Assembly: GCF_019236475.1 (NCBI RefSeq)
Contig: NZ_JAFAIX010000014.1
Location: forward strand, 186,001-250,000
Direction: 5' to 3'
DNA: 64,000 bases
Origin: Chitinophaga sp.
Lineage (GTDB): Bacteria; Bacteroidota; Bacteroidia; Chitinophagales; Chitinophagaceae
The position numbers and the translations under genes are program-made. Below, in pieces: positions 27,860-36,836 of the stretch (the first letter of the stretch is position 1; the number at the start of each line of letters is the position of its first letter). The notes beneath the pieces were generated by a model. That model was not told where the DNA came from. It saw only the letters and a list, made by a program, of their open reading frames with translations, and did no database searches.

Positions 27860-29941
27860 ATGAATAAATATTTACTGACATTAACCTGCATCATGCGGGC
27901 AGGACTCCTATTTGCCCAAACCGACACCTGTACTAAGCAGCAATCGTTGCAGGAAATAGTGGTAACCGCCACCAGGAATGAACAACTCATCAATAAAGTT
28001 CCTATACCCGTTACCGTTATTACCAAACAACAGTTGCAATCTTCCGGGGCCTTGCTGCTACAGCAAATCCTCGCGGAACAAACCGGTTTGTTTATCACTT
28101 CCAATCATGGTACTGGCGTGCAAATGCAAGGGCTAGAAGCGGAATATACCCTCATTCTCCTGGACGGAGAACCACTGATAGGCCGAACCGCCGGCACACT
28201 GGATCTTTCCCGTATTACAGTGAGCAATATCGAACGCATTGAAATTATTAAAGGGCCGGTATCCTCACTATATGGCAGCGATGCACTGGCAGGGGTGATT
28301 AATATTATCACCTCCAATCGCACTGATAAAGGTAGTACCAATATTACCGGTAGATATGGTTCCAACCGAACCTATAACCTAGATGCACAAACGAAAATAC
28401 CCTTACAAAAAGGACTTTTTTCTTTCGGGTCCAACTACCTGAACAGCCAAGGGTATACGCTGGGGGAAAGTCAGGGAAGTCCTACCGTAGCGCCTTACAA
28501 CGCACTCACCTTGCAATCCCGCTGGCAGCAACAATGGAGCAACAAATGGCAAAGTACCCTCTCCGGCCGCTTTTACCAGCAACGCTACAGCAGCTATTTC
28601 CAGGATGCAAAAGGTCCGCTGGATGATAACGGCCGAGAACAGGACGCCAATCTTTCTATGAATGTGAAACATAGTCCTACAGCTCATTTCACACAGGTAT
28701 TCCGACTCTACTATTCCAGGTATGCTACCAAAGAAGATATGTTATATAAAGACGACAAGTCCGCTTACGATGCCTCGTTCTTCACCCAGCAATACCTGAA
28801 GCCAGAGTACCAGGCCGACTGGCAGCTCACGTCCAAACACCAACTGACGGCCGGAACAGGATATATCCATGAAACGATATCGGCTACACGCTATGACGAT
28901 AAAATGGCCTTTAACACGGGTTATATTTTTCTACAAGAAAACTGGAAACCTGGCGACAAGTGGAATATCCTCGTGGGAGGCCGATTTGATATGCATAACC
29001 AATACCCTTCCCAATTGAGCCCCAAGCTTTCTGTGTCTTATCAATTCCTGCCGCAATGGCGCGTAATGGGCTCTGTAGGCCGAGGTTATAGAGCGCCCGA
29101 CTTCCGCCAGTTGTACCTGCACTTCAACAATGCCGCGGTGGGATACACCGTCCTGGGGACCAAGCTTTTGAGCACTGTACTCCCAGAAATGGAGAAACAG
29201 GGGCAAATCAAGCAACTGGACGTCTCCCTACAACAACTACGTGAGCTGGATGCAGAAAGCTCCTGGTCGTATAATACCGGCATACAAGGTACTCCCTGGA
29301 CCGGCACCAATGCACGGGTCAATTTCTTTTACAACCGCGTCCATAACCTGATTGATACCCGCGCCATCGCGGAAAAGACCAATGGGCAAAGGGTATACAG
29401 CTATATCAATGTAAAGAGCATCACCACTTGTGGCGCAGAAGCAGAACTCTCGCAGCAACTGGGCAAATATTGGCAACTGGCGGGCGGTTATCAATATCTC
29501 CGTACCCGCGACAATGAGCTGTTTAACCAGGTAAAAAACGGGCAAGTATACACTACTGATCCCGTGACCCGCGAAACGAGAGCGCTCAAACGCAGTGAAT
29601 ATTTCGGACTGTTTAACCGCTCTCATCATACCGCCAATTTCAAAGTTGCATATATACAACCCCGTTATGGTATCGACGCCTATGTGAGGGTGTTGTACCG
29701 CAGCAAATACGGGTTCACAGATGAAAACGGCAATAACACACCGGATCTGAAAAGTGAATTTGTACCAGGGTATGCCACGGTGAATTTGTCGGTCGCCAAA
29801 TATTTATTAGAAAAACGTTTACGCGTGCAGGTTACCGCCGACAACCTGTTTAATTATTCAGATTATCAGCATATTCCCACCATGCCTGGCCGATTATACG
29901 CCATTACGCTTGGTTGGTACTTTCAACATGGAGATAAATAA
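27860..29941 (+). CDS. TonB-dependent heme receptor, HmuR-like
   Basis: A 693-residue receptor from ATG 27860 (an in-frame TTG lies upstream). Signal peptide MNKYLLTLTCIMRAGLLFAQ, TonB-box-like LQEIVVTATRNEQ, plug with QILAEQTGLFI, LLDGEPLIGRTAG and IEIIKGPVSSLYGSDALAGVINI, and a barrel ending YAITLGWYFQHGDK. The motif YRAPDFRQLYLHFNN in the barrel resembles the FRAP and nearby histidine region of heme receptors. Its downstream partner is a HmuY lipoprotein, as in Porphyromonas hmuRY, so heme is the probable ligand. Confidence 0.88.
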   Translation: MNKYLLTLTCIMRAGLLFAQTDTCTKQQSLQEIVVTATRNEQLINKVPIPVTVITKQQLQSSGALLLQQILAEQTGLFITSNHGTGVQMQGLEAEYTLILLDGEPLIGRTAGTLDLSRITVSNIERIEIIKGPVSSLYGSDALAGVINIITSNRTDKGSTNITGRYGSNRTYNLDAQTKIPLQKGLFSFGSNYLNSQGYTLGESQGSPTVAPYNALTLQSRWQQQWSNKWQSTLSGRFYQQRYSSYFQDAKGPLDDNGREQDANLSMNVKHSPTAHFTQVFRLYYSRYATKEDMLYKDDKSAYDASFFTQQYLKPEYQADWQLTSKHQLTAGTGYIHETISATRYDDKMAFNTGYIFLQENWKPGDKWNILVGGRFDMHNQYPSQLSPKLSVSYQFLPQWRVMGSVGRGYRAPDFRQLYLHFNNAAVGYTVLGTKLLSTVLPEMEKQGQIKQLDVSLQQLRELDAESSWSYNTGIQGTPWTGTNARVNFFYNRVHNLIDTRAIAEKTNGQRVYSYINVKSITTCGAEAELSQQLGKYWQLAGGYQYLRTRDNELFNQVKNGQVYTTDPVTRETRALKRSEYFGLFNRSHHTANFKVAYIQPRYGIDAYVRVLYRSKYGFTDENGNNTPDLKSEFVPGYATVNLSVAKYLLEKRLRVQVTADNLFNYSDYQHIPTMPGRLYAITLGWYFQHGDK

Positions 29942-29955
29942 AATCAGCAATAATT

Positions 29956-30546
29956 ATGAGAAAACTTCATTTACCTATGGGCATCGCAGCCCTGACAGTG
30001 GCTGCCCTGCTTTCTTCCTGTAGTAAAAAGGATGACCAGGCAGCGCCACAAAAACCTACTATTGTTTCCACCACTGCCGTAAACGTTGATGCAGATGTTG
30101 CCAATAAAGGGTCTTTTACGTTATATAATTTGGCCGATAACAAAGTAGTACCCAACAGCGACTCCGCCACTTCCAAATGGGATATTGGTTTTCGGGCTAC
30201 CAGCATTATTGTGAATGGTGGTGTAAGCGGCCCCGGTAGCGCCGCTGCGCAAGTAGTCAGCGGTGTATACAATGACCTCAGCCTGGCGCCGGAAAGCGGC
30301 TATGTTACAGATGCAGCAGCCACCAAAGCCATTGCTGCCTGGTATACTTACAATATGGATACGCATATTATCAGTCCTACCGCTGGTAAATTCATCGTAC
30401 TAAAAACAGCTAGCGGAAAATATGCCAAACTGGAAGTCACCAGTTACTATAAAGATGCGCCAGTACCGCCTACGGCCACTTCCGTTAGCAGGTATTATCA
30501 TTTTAGATATGTACTCCAAGCCGATGGCACCCGCAATTTTAAATAA
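29956..30546 (+). CDS. HmuY-family heme-binding lipoprotein
   Basis: A 196-residue lipoprotein: lipobox LLSSC with the acylated cysteine at 22. The mature part has the HmuY landmarks FTLYNLADNKVVPNSDSATSKWDIGF (residues 54-80, given in part), VNGGVSGPG and YYKDAPVPP. HmuY captures heme from host or environmental proteins and passes it to HmuR. Here it starts 14 bp after the receptor gene. I did not assign the heme-coordinating residues. Confidence 0.88.
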   Translation: MRKLHLPMGIAALTVAALLSSCSKKDDQAAPQKPTIVSTTAVNVDADVANKGSFTLYNLADNKVVPNSDSATSKWDIGFRATSIIVNGGVSGPGSAAAQVVSGVYNDLSLAPESGYVTDAAATKAIAAWYTYNMDTHIISPTAGKFIVLKTASGKYAKLEVTSYYKDAPVPPTATSVSRYYHFRYVLQADGTRNFK

Positions 30547-30564
30547 CCTTCAAATTATTTTTAC

Positions 30565-31512
30565 ATGCATAAATTAACCTTCGCCCTATTGGCAGGAAGC
30601 CTGATTTCCTTACAAGCAAGCGCACAGCAGAAAGCCACCAACAAATTAGCCCAGGACAAAGCCGCCATCAAAGAAATGTGCGGCTGCCAGGAAGTAACCT
30701 TTGAGTACACAGAAACATTTCCATATGATACCAGTTACCAACCTAAAGGGTATCACAAGATTACCGACGCGGTGGAATATGTGACAGTAGCCGAAGAAAG
30801 TGATAAACGCATTGTACTACAACACCTGCTGGTAGCTGGCGGCGAGGTCATCAAGCATTGGACGGAAGATTGGCAGTACGAAAACCGTACCCTCCTGGCA
30901 TACAACAAGGATAACCAATGGAAAAAAATCCAATTGCCCGCAGCACAAGTACAAGGCCAATGGACACAAAAAGTATACGGCGTAGATGATGAACCTCGCT
31001 ATGAGGGCACTGCTACCTGGATACATGCAGACGGCCGTCATTACTGGGAATCCGCCAGTGATGCGCCGCTTCCACGCAGAGAATATACCACGCGCAAGGA
31101 TTACAATGTACTCCATCGTATCAATCATCATGAATTGACAGCCACTGGTTCTATACATGCCCAAGAAAACCTGAAAATCCAACGGACGAATGGTCAGGAT
31201 AGAAAGTTAGTTGCTGAAAAAGGGCTGAACACTTACAATCGTACAGACGCCAGCAAATGTGATAAAGCCAAAGCATGGTGGGAACAACACCAACAATTCT
31301 GGGCGCTGGTACGCAAAGAGTGGGATAAATTATACAATACCCAAAGCCTCATTCAGCTACAATCCATCGTCAATAATGAACCGCTGTATAAGGCCATGAA
31401 CACGCTGGAACAAAAAGCATTCAAACAGGAATTGCAGGGAACGGCATTATCCGGTGAGATTGCCAGCACGCTGAAACAGTTTAGTACCGCAAAAGAAGTA
31501 ACTCTCAAATAA
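30565..31512 (+). CDS. DUF6607-type secreted protein, third gene of the heme operon
   Basis: A 315-residue protein with a signal peptide (1-21). It contains the CGCQEVTFEYTETFPYD start and tryptophan-rich stretches EDWQYENRT and WWEQHQQFWALVRKEW that mark the DUF6607 family found next to HmuY genes in Bacteroidetes. Molecular role unknown. It starts 18 bp after hmuY and is followed by a terminator, so receptor, HmuY and this gene form one transcript. A helper in heme handling is a context inference. Confidence 0.75.
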   Translation: MHKLTFALLAGSLISLQASAQQKATNKLAQDKAAIKEMCGCQEVTFEYTETFPYDTSYQPKGYHKITDAVEYVTVAEESDKRIVLQHLLVAGGEVIKHWTEDWQYENRTLLAYNKDNQWKKIQLPAAQVQGQWTQKVYGVDDEPRYEGTATWIHADGRHYWESASDAPLPRREYTTRKDYNVLHRINHHELTATGSIHAQENLKIQRTNGQDRKLVAEKGLNTYNRTDASKCDKAKAWWEQHQQFWALVRKEWDKLYNTQSLIQLQSIVNNEPLYKAMNTLEQKAFKQELQGTALSGEIASTLKQFSTAKEVTLK

Positions 31513-31545
31513 ACGTTATCCTACATTTCCCGATTATTGAATAAA

Positions 31546-31583
31546 CAGCAGCAGGTCTCAGTTGGGGCCTGTTGCTGCTTTTT
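31546..31583 (+). terminator. Terminator of heme operon
   Basis: CAGCAGCAGG at 31546-31555 pairs with CCTGTTGCTG at 31568-31577, followed by T residues. Confidence 0.75.
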
Positions 31584-31657
31584 GTGCCGTGTACCTACTC
31601 CGCCAAAGGCCTGGATATCTCCCGAAAAAAAACTAACTTAATGGCACAAATCATCTT

Positions 31658-32353
31658 ATGAAAAATTTGTTCGGCTTACTCCTTTCTTTCCTCCTCGTCT
31701 CTCCCGCGATGCATGCCCAAGTCAAACAAGGCGATGCAAAATTATGGGGCACCAGGATGGGCGTTAAGATCATCGGCCTGGTGGAAGGCCCAGCCACCGC
31801 CAAGGTAGACCTACAAGTGGCCTGTGTTTTTGAATATACAGAAGGGGATATTTACAATTCTCCTCCTGCCCTGCCACCGGCAGCCAATGGCATGCAACAC
31901 CTAGATAAAGCTCTCCATGGCGTCATCACGGATATACGAAAAACAGGGCAGTTTGAAGGACATACTTACGAGACCATCCTCTTGGACCCTGCTCCTGGCA
32001 CTATCAAGGCCAAAAGGCTCCTGCTCATTGGCCTAGGCAATAGAGATCGATTTGACGCCGGTATCATGAAAGGTGTGGGGACTATTGCACTGAGAGAAGC
32101 CCTCCGCCTGAATGCCACTTCTGTGGGCATTGCCAGCGATTTGAAAGACGCAGGTATTGACAGTCCTACCGCTTTGGTGGCTGAAAACATTACCACAGGC
32201 GCATTACAAGCCTGGAAAACACAGGCCTATCTACGACAGAAAGGATATTCCAATAAACCTATACTGAACAAAATTATGCTGCTCGCGGGCCAGGCCTTCT
32301 TTGAAACGGCCGGCACTGGGATTGTCAAAGCATTAGAGAAATTTCCACAATAA
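31658..32353 (+). CDS. Secreted stand-alone M17 aminopeptidase N-terminal domain
   Basis: A 231-residue protein with a signal peptide (MKNLFGLLLSFLLVSPAMHAQ). The rest matches the macro-like N-terminal domain of leucyl aminopeptidases (M17): YETILLDPAPGTIKAKRLLLIGLGNRDRFD and LREALRLNATSVGIASDLKDAG. The catalytic C-terminal domain with its two-zinc site is absent, and the gene ends cleanly before a terminator, so this is a single-domain protein, not an aminopeptidase. Macro-like folds bind nucleotides or peptides; the role here is unknown. Confidence 0.75.
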   Translation: MKNLFGLLLSFLLVSPAMHAQVKQGDAKLWGTRMGVKIIGLVEGPATAKVDLQVACVFEYTEGDIYNSPPALPPAANGMQHLDKALHGVITDIRKTGQFEGHTYETILLDPAPGTIKAKRLLLIGLGNRDRFDAGIMKGVGTIALREALRLNATSVGIASDLKDAGIDSPTALVAENITTGALQAWKTQAYLRQKGYSNKPILNKIMLLAGQAFFETAGTGIVKALEKFPQ

Positions 32354-32375
32354 CGTGGATGGATATACTACCAAC

Positions 32376-32410
32376 AAAAAACCTGTTGTCCTATCGACAA
32401 CAGGTTTTTT
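32376..32410. terminator. Bidirectional terminator between convergent genes
   Basis: AAAAAACCTGTTGTC (32376-32390) pairs with GACAACAGGTTTTTT (32396-32410), with A and T runs on both sides so it can end both the M17-domain and chitinase transcripts. Confidence 0.9.
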
Positions 32411-32427
32411 TGTTATAAAAGCAGCCA

Positions 32428-35310
32428 CTATAATTTTATCAGTTTCACACTGCTCACTTTGCCGGTATTGCGACTAACAATACGCACAAACCAAGTACCA
32501 GCAGGCACTTTGCTGAGGTCCAGCCGCACTTGTTGTTCTCCTTTAGCGCCCGGCGTATGTACCTGTCGTAGGATGGGGGATGCACTATTCAATGCCGTCA
32601 CTTCTATCAGTATTTGATCCCCGCTATTGGCTTGGAAACGCAGTTGCGCTTCCCCAGCAGCTACCGGGTTCGGATATACGACAATCGCATCTGAAGGGCC
32701 TATTTCCGGCGCTGGCGCTTTCGCCATACTCGCAGTTCCTGTGATGGCCGCCAGGCTACCTGTACAGGCTCGTACTAGCAACCAAGGTTGTCCATCGCCG
32801 GTGCTGATATCTGGACGGTTGTTTTGTGTCCACCATTTGGCTTTGTAGAGATTGCTGTTATAGACAGCGGAATCCCCACCCCAGTAAGCTTTTGTAGGGT
32901 CCCATAGTGGGATACCATTGCAGGTATTACTACTGCTGCCATTCACCGTGATATTCACTGCAGCGCTGGTCGTAGTGGCGTTACTGTTATCCGTGGCTTT
33001 GGCGGTGAGTACATAACTTCCGGCGCTTACATTACTCCAGGTATAAGTATAAGGCGCTGTGGTAGCGGTATACAGCAAAGTGGTGCCATTGTAAAATGCC
33101 ACCTGCGTAATAGTGCCATCCGTATCAGCAGCAGTAGCGGAAATAGTAACCGTGGCGGGCGCAGTGTATACGGCATTATTCGCTGGTGCCGTAATACTCA
33201 CGGTAGGCGGTTGATTGGCCGCGGTAACGGTTACATGAATGGTATCGCTGGTGGTCACTGCTCCGAGGTTATCTGTGGCCTTGGCGCGGAGCGTATAGCC
33301 TCCAGCGGCAACGCCTGTCCAGTTGTAGGAATAAGGCGCAGTCGTATCCGTAGCCAGTAAGGTATTGCCATTATAGAAGGCTACCTGCTTCACTACCCCA
33401 TCACTGTCGGACGCCGCTGCGGTAATTGTAATACTGGCGGGCGCGGTATAGGTAGCATTATTCGCTGGGGCGGTAATGCTTACCTGTGGCGGTTTATTGG
33501 CAGTACCCGTCACCGTAATATTCACCGCAGCAGAGGTGGTGCTGGCATTTTTATTATCTGTGGCAATGGCTTTCAGGCTGTAACTTCCTGCAGACACACC
33601 GTTCCAGGTATAGCTGTAAGGCGCTGTGGTAACTGTTCCCAACAGGGTATTTCCATTATAGAAAGCCACGTTGGATATCACGCCGTCGGAGTCCGTCGCA
33701 TTGGCGGTGATCGTAATATTGAGGGGGCCTGCAAATGTGCTGTTATTTGCGGGAGACGTGATCTGCACCACCGGCGGCTTGTTCGGCGCAGCACCGGAGG
33801 CGAATACCTCATTGATTTTGTTCACCAACGGACTGGTGGTATTAGGGCAGTAAATCAGTTTACCAAAGGCAGTTGTACTGCTGGTCATATTCAACATATC
33901 CCCGAATACCTGCCATACGATCACCCCAGCTAGGTTATTATCCTTGATATACTGGGCTTTTGCGGCTATTGAACGAGGGTTGTCATAACTCAGGAAAAAG
34001 TTGCCTTTGGTCATATAGGGCACCTGTGCAATGCTATCCCAGTATTCTGTCCAGCCACTGGTGGTTTGTTGCAGGATATAGCTATAAGTAGGCGTACCAT
34101 CGTACAGGTCTTTCGCCCAGTTGGTATAGTCGGCGCAGGTTTGAATGGGCCCATCCGGTTGCACAGTTTCAGCGCGTTTCACCGTAGGGGCATTCAACGT
34201 CGCATTGCCATTGGTGATCACACCACGACCATAGAATGGAGCGCCGAGGGTTACTTTGCTCATGTTTACGCCTAATGTACGCAACGCAGTGGTAGTGGCA
34301 TTGAGTGAGAAGTTCGTATACTCTGCTCCCGGATAATCATACAGTGGCGCATTATGGCCTGCTTTGTTGGACCATCCGCCATTGTAATCGTACGTCATCA
34401 TGTCGAAATAATCCATGGAATTGTTTAGGCGCGCCCAGTTGAAGCCTTGCAGTTTGGAGGGCGATGCAGAGAAACAGGCGGTAATCAGTTTGTTGGGACC
34501 TATCGCAGCTCTTACTTTTTCAACGAGTACAGCAAAATTCGTATAGTCGGCACTGCTATAGTTGATGATATTCATGCCAGGATCGTTGGGATATTCCCAA
34601 TCGAAATCCACGCCGTCAAATCCCATGCTGATCAGCGTTTGCACGCTGGCGATAAAACGATTGCGTTTAACAGAATCGGCTGCCATTTCAGGGTAGTGTT
34701 TGCACATGCTCCAACCGCCGATGGAAGCGAGTACTTTTACTCCTTTCTGGTGAGCCAGGTCTATGATGCCGGGAGCGCCACCAGCTTTGTGAATAGAGAG
34801 CGGGAAGCTACCGCTCTTGCCGGTGTTGACATTGGTCCATCCGCTACCACTGTTGCGGTAACCAAGATTGTAGGCATTACTGCCATCGCTGATATAGTAC
34901 AGAATTTCTAGTTCTCCATACAGCAAGTACATATCCCAACTGCTGTAGATGTCTTCATCCACCAGGGGTGCAGGCGCCTGTACTGCGCTGGCCTGGTAAA
35001 TGTTTTTGTTGCGATAATCGCCGCTGTGCAACGAACCATCTTGTGCTACGCCGAAAAAGGAGAAATTAAGGATCGTGTACTGGGAATAATCCACATTGAG
35101 CTGGTTATAGCCCCCCGCGGGAACGATGCCGGATACATTTTTCCAGGCATCCCATTGTGTGATGTAGCCAATCACTTGTTTGTTGTGTTGTGCAGTGGTA
35201 GCAGGAACAGGAGGACTTACCTGTGCTTGCACAGACCAGGATAACAAAAGGCAGCAGCACAGGGAAACCAAGCCCCCCCATACGCCGTAACGGATAGAAT
35301 TGGTGGTCAT
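32428..35310 (-). CDS. Secreted modular chitinase: GH18, three Ig-like modules, chitin-binding module, T9SS tail
   Basis: A 960-residue extracellular chitinase. Signal peptide 1-30; GH18 catalytic domain about 44-470 with SIGGW (196-200) and the DxxDxDxE motif (Asp232, Asp235, Asp237, catalytic Glu239 in FDGVDFDWEYP). Three Ig-like (Big/PKD-type) modules start near residues 510, 605 and 699, each opening N-K/Q-PP and containing VAFYNG. A carbohydrate-binding module of the CBM5/12 kind (WDPTKAYWGGDSAVYNS) follows near 800-850. The C-terminal about 80 residues, with VVYPNPVAAGEAQLRF and a closing SVKLIKL, are a type A sorting domain for type IX secretion. It should hydrolyse insoluble chitin outside the cell. 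Confidence 0.95.
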   Translation of the reverse strand: MTTNSIRYGVWGGLVSLCCCLLLSWSVQAQVSPPVPATTAQHNKQVIGYITQWDAWKNVSGIVPAGGYNQLNVDYSQYTILNFSFFGVAQDGSLHSGDYRNKNIYQASAVQAPAPLVDEDIYSSWDMYLLYGELEILYYISDGSNAYNLGYRNSGSGWTNVNTGKSGSFPLSIHKAGGAPGIIDLAHQKGVKVLASIGGWSMCKHYPEMAADSVKRNRFIASVQTLISMGFDGVDFDWEYPNDPGMNIINYSSADYTNFAVLVEKVRAAIGPNKLITACFSASPSKLQGFNWARLNNSMDYFDMMTYDYNGGWSNKAGHNAPLYDYPGAEYTNFSLNATTTALRTLGVNMSKVTLGAPFYGRGVITNGNATLNAPTVKRAETVQPDGPIQTCADYTNWAKDLYDGTPTYSYILQQTTSGWTEYWDSIAQVPYMTKGNFFLSYDNPRSIAAKAQYIKDNNLAGVIVWQVFGDMLNMTSSTTAFGKLIYCPNTTSPLVNKINEVFASGAAPNKPPVVQITSPANNSTFAGPLNITITANATDSDGVISNVAFYNGNTLLGTVTTAPYSYTWNGVSAGSYSLKAIATDNKNASTTSAAVNITVTGTANKPPQVSITAPANNATYTAPASITITAAASDSDGVVKQVAFYNGNTLLATDTTAPYSYNWTGVAAGGYTLRAKATDNLGAVTTSDTIHVTVTAANQPPTVSITAPANNAVYTAPATVTISATAADTDGTITQVAFYNGTTLLYTATTAPYTYTWSNVSAGSYVLTAKATDNSNATTTSAAVNITVNGSSSNTCNGIPLWDPTKAYWGGDSAVYNSNLYKAKWWTQNNRPDISTGDGQPWLLVRACTGSLAAITGTASMAKAPAPEIGPSDAIVVYPNPVAAGEAQLRFQANSGDQILIEVTALNSASPILRQVHTPGAKGEQQVRLDLSKVPAGTWFVRIVSRNTGKVSSVKLIKL
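32935..33783 (-). repeat. Three tandem Ig-module coding repeats in the chitinase gene
   Basis: The Ig-like modules begin at 33783, 33498 and 33216 (periods 285 and 282 bp) and are similar at DNA level. They are internal duplications that lengthen the linker between catalytic and chitin-binding domains and are candidate sites for module number change by recombination. Confidence 0.85.
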
Positions 35311-35557
35311 ACAGATAGTTTAGAGATAAGGGTGGATAATAAATACTGCAGATCTACAGGTGAATGCCTCGCGTTAGATAATGCCCGACCGGTTAATGGT
35401 TTATGTCAGATTATTGGTTGATACGGGTTTCAGGTATATGCACAAGTACCGGGTTGCTCTGTAGGTGGGAAGTCGGGCCAATGGCCAATTAGTACTATCC
35501 TTCTTAAAAATATTTTTCACCGCAACCTTACTGCAGGAAAGATTTTGGTGATATGAA

Positions 35558-35565
35558 TAGATTTG
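35558..35565 (+). promoter_or_regulatory. Isolated -7 box upstream of lipoprotein gene
   Basis: TAGATTTG is a full TAnnTTTG match, 98 bp before the ATG at 35664, but no TTTG lies 19-21 bp upstream. The 35311-35663 gap between the divergent chitinase and lipoprotein genes otherwise shows nothing I can support. Confidence 0.3.
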
Positions 35566-35663
35566 TATTAATTGCAGCACTATTTCAATTAGTTATCACT
35601 CCTGACCTTCTGCTAACCTTACAAAATAATCAACATAACCCTTATCATAAACCAGAATTTACT

Positions 35664-36431
35664 ATGAAAAACACCCGTCTAAGTGACCTATTATTGCAAC
35701 TGCTTTGCGTCTTCATGCTGATGGCTACTATATCTTGTAGCAAAAAAGACGCCTCCTCTCCTGCGCCCATCGCTACCGATAGCGCTCGGTATGCCAGCGC
35801 TATCCATGATGCGATGACGACCGACAGTTCAAAAATCATTGATACACTGTGGCCAATAACGTCAACGAACACACGATTACAGTGGAAAACCATCAATGGT
35901 AAACAATATGTACTGATGGCCACTTTCATGCGTTTCCCTTCCAGCTATCCGCAGGGCGACAGTATCACCACTACTTGGGGCGAAGCCTGGCTCTTTGCGC
36001 CATCACAGATGAAAGCCAAACTAGCAGGGCTGGCTGCCGGTACTGATACGGTGCTACGTATATGCCAGTTACTAGGACTACCTCCACGCAATGCTAAAAC
36101 CAATACGCATATCGCGCAGATGTGGGTGCCTACCTCCCAGCTTTATCGCCCGGCAGGTAATCCGGATATTACCACCACTACCACCGGTCCGGTGCCACTG
36201 TCTACTGTTGGCAATGATTACCTGACTTGGTTCAATAACTATATCATCTATGCGTATTATCATCCGCTGACCTCCAATACTGATTTCCACTATCCATGGA
36301 CCAGACTGGGATATACGTATGACTGGGCACCAGGTGCTACCAAGGTGGGTATGAGTGAATTTGTGATGAAAGCGAGTACAGGTGTCTGGGTAGAGAAAAC
36401 CACTACAGCAGCAGATTTCCTCAAACAATAA
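35664..36431 (+). CDS. Lipoprotein of unknown function
   Basis: A 255-residue protein starting at ATG 35664; a longer in-frame start at 35553 would place about 37 residues before the signal peptide. The signal MKNTRLSDLLLQLLCVFMLM ends in the lipobox ATISC, followed by SKKDASSPAPIA, the usual Bacteroidetes lipoprotein tether. The mature domain has RLQWKTINGKQYVLMATFMRF and WGEAWLFAP; I recognise no family. It is divergent from the chitinase and ends in a hairpin terminator. Confidence 0.7.
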   Translation: MKNTRLSDLLLQLLCVFMLMATISCSKKDASSPAPIATDSARYASAIHDAMTTDSSKIIDTLWPITSTNTRLQWKTINGKQYVLMATFMRFPSSYPQGDSITTTWGEAWLFAPSQMKAKLAGLAAGTDTVLRICQLLGLPPRNAKTNTHIAQMWVPTSQLYRPAGNPDITTTTTGPVPLSTVGNDYLTWFNNYIIYAYYHPLTSNTDFHYPWTRLGYTYDWAPGATKVGMSEFVMKASTGVWVEKTTTAADFLKQ

Positions 36432-36439
36432 AAAAATAT

Positions 36440-36468
36440 GGTTCCGCTATCTTCCGAATAGCGGAACC
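36440..36468 (+). terminator. Hairpin after lipoprotein gene
   Basis: GGTTCCGCTAT (36440-36450) pairs perfectly with ATAGCGGAACC (36458-36468). No strong T run follows, but A residues precede it, so it would end transcription better from the minus side. Confidence 0.6.
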
Positions 36469-36683
36469 AACTGCACATTTTGAGGTTTCCAGTAACAAGG
36501 ACGATGTACTTTGATGAAAAAGTGGGTTTTCATGGAATAGTAGTTTACATCACATTCTACCGTTTGACAATGCAATATTAATCCATTGATAGTGAAGCAA
36601 ATAGATCGCATCGGGAAAAATATTTTCCAATTCGGGAATTGCTCCTATTATCTTTACTACCCTGACTAATCCTGTTACTATAA

Positions 36684-36794
36684 ATGAAAAAAATATTATT
36701 GTCTGTGATATTGCTGGTAGCAGGTCTAGCCCTACGGGCACAAACAGTTTTTGAAAGCAGCAGGCAGCCCCTAGGCTGCTCTTTTTACGTATAG
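36684..36794 (+). CDS. 36-residue signal-peptide stub, leader peptide or gene remnant
   Basis: ATG 36684 opens MKKILLSVILLVAGLALRAQ, a textbook signal peptide, but the frame stops after only 16 more residues at TAG 36794. GCAGCC and GGCTGC in its last codons form a hairpin followed by TTTTT (about 36764-36786), so a terminator overlaps its 3' end. It lies 42 bp before the GH130 gene. It could be the surviving 5' end of a deleted gene, or a short secreted or leader peptide with an attenuator. The rest of the 36469-36836 gap shows nothing else. Confidence 0.4.
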   Translation: MKKILLSVILLVAGLALRAQTVFESSRQPLGCSFYV

Positions 36795-36836
36795 GCATGA
36801 GGGTTATTTTTTTTCACGGTAAAAAAATAAGGTAAT

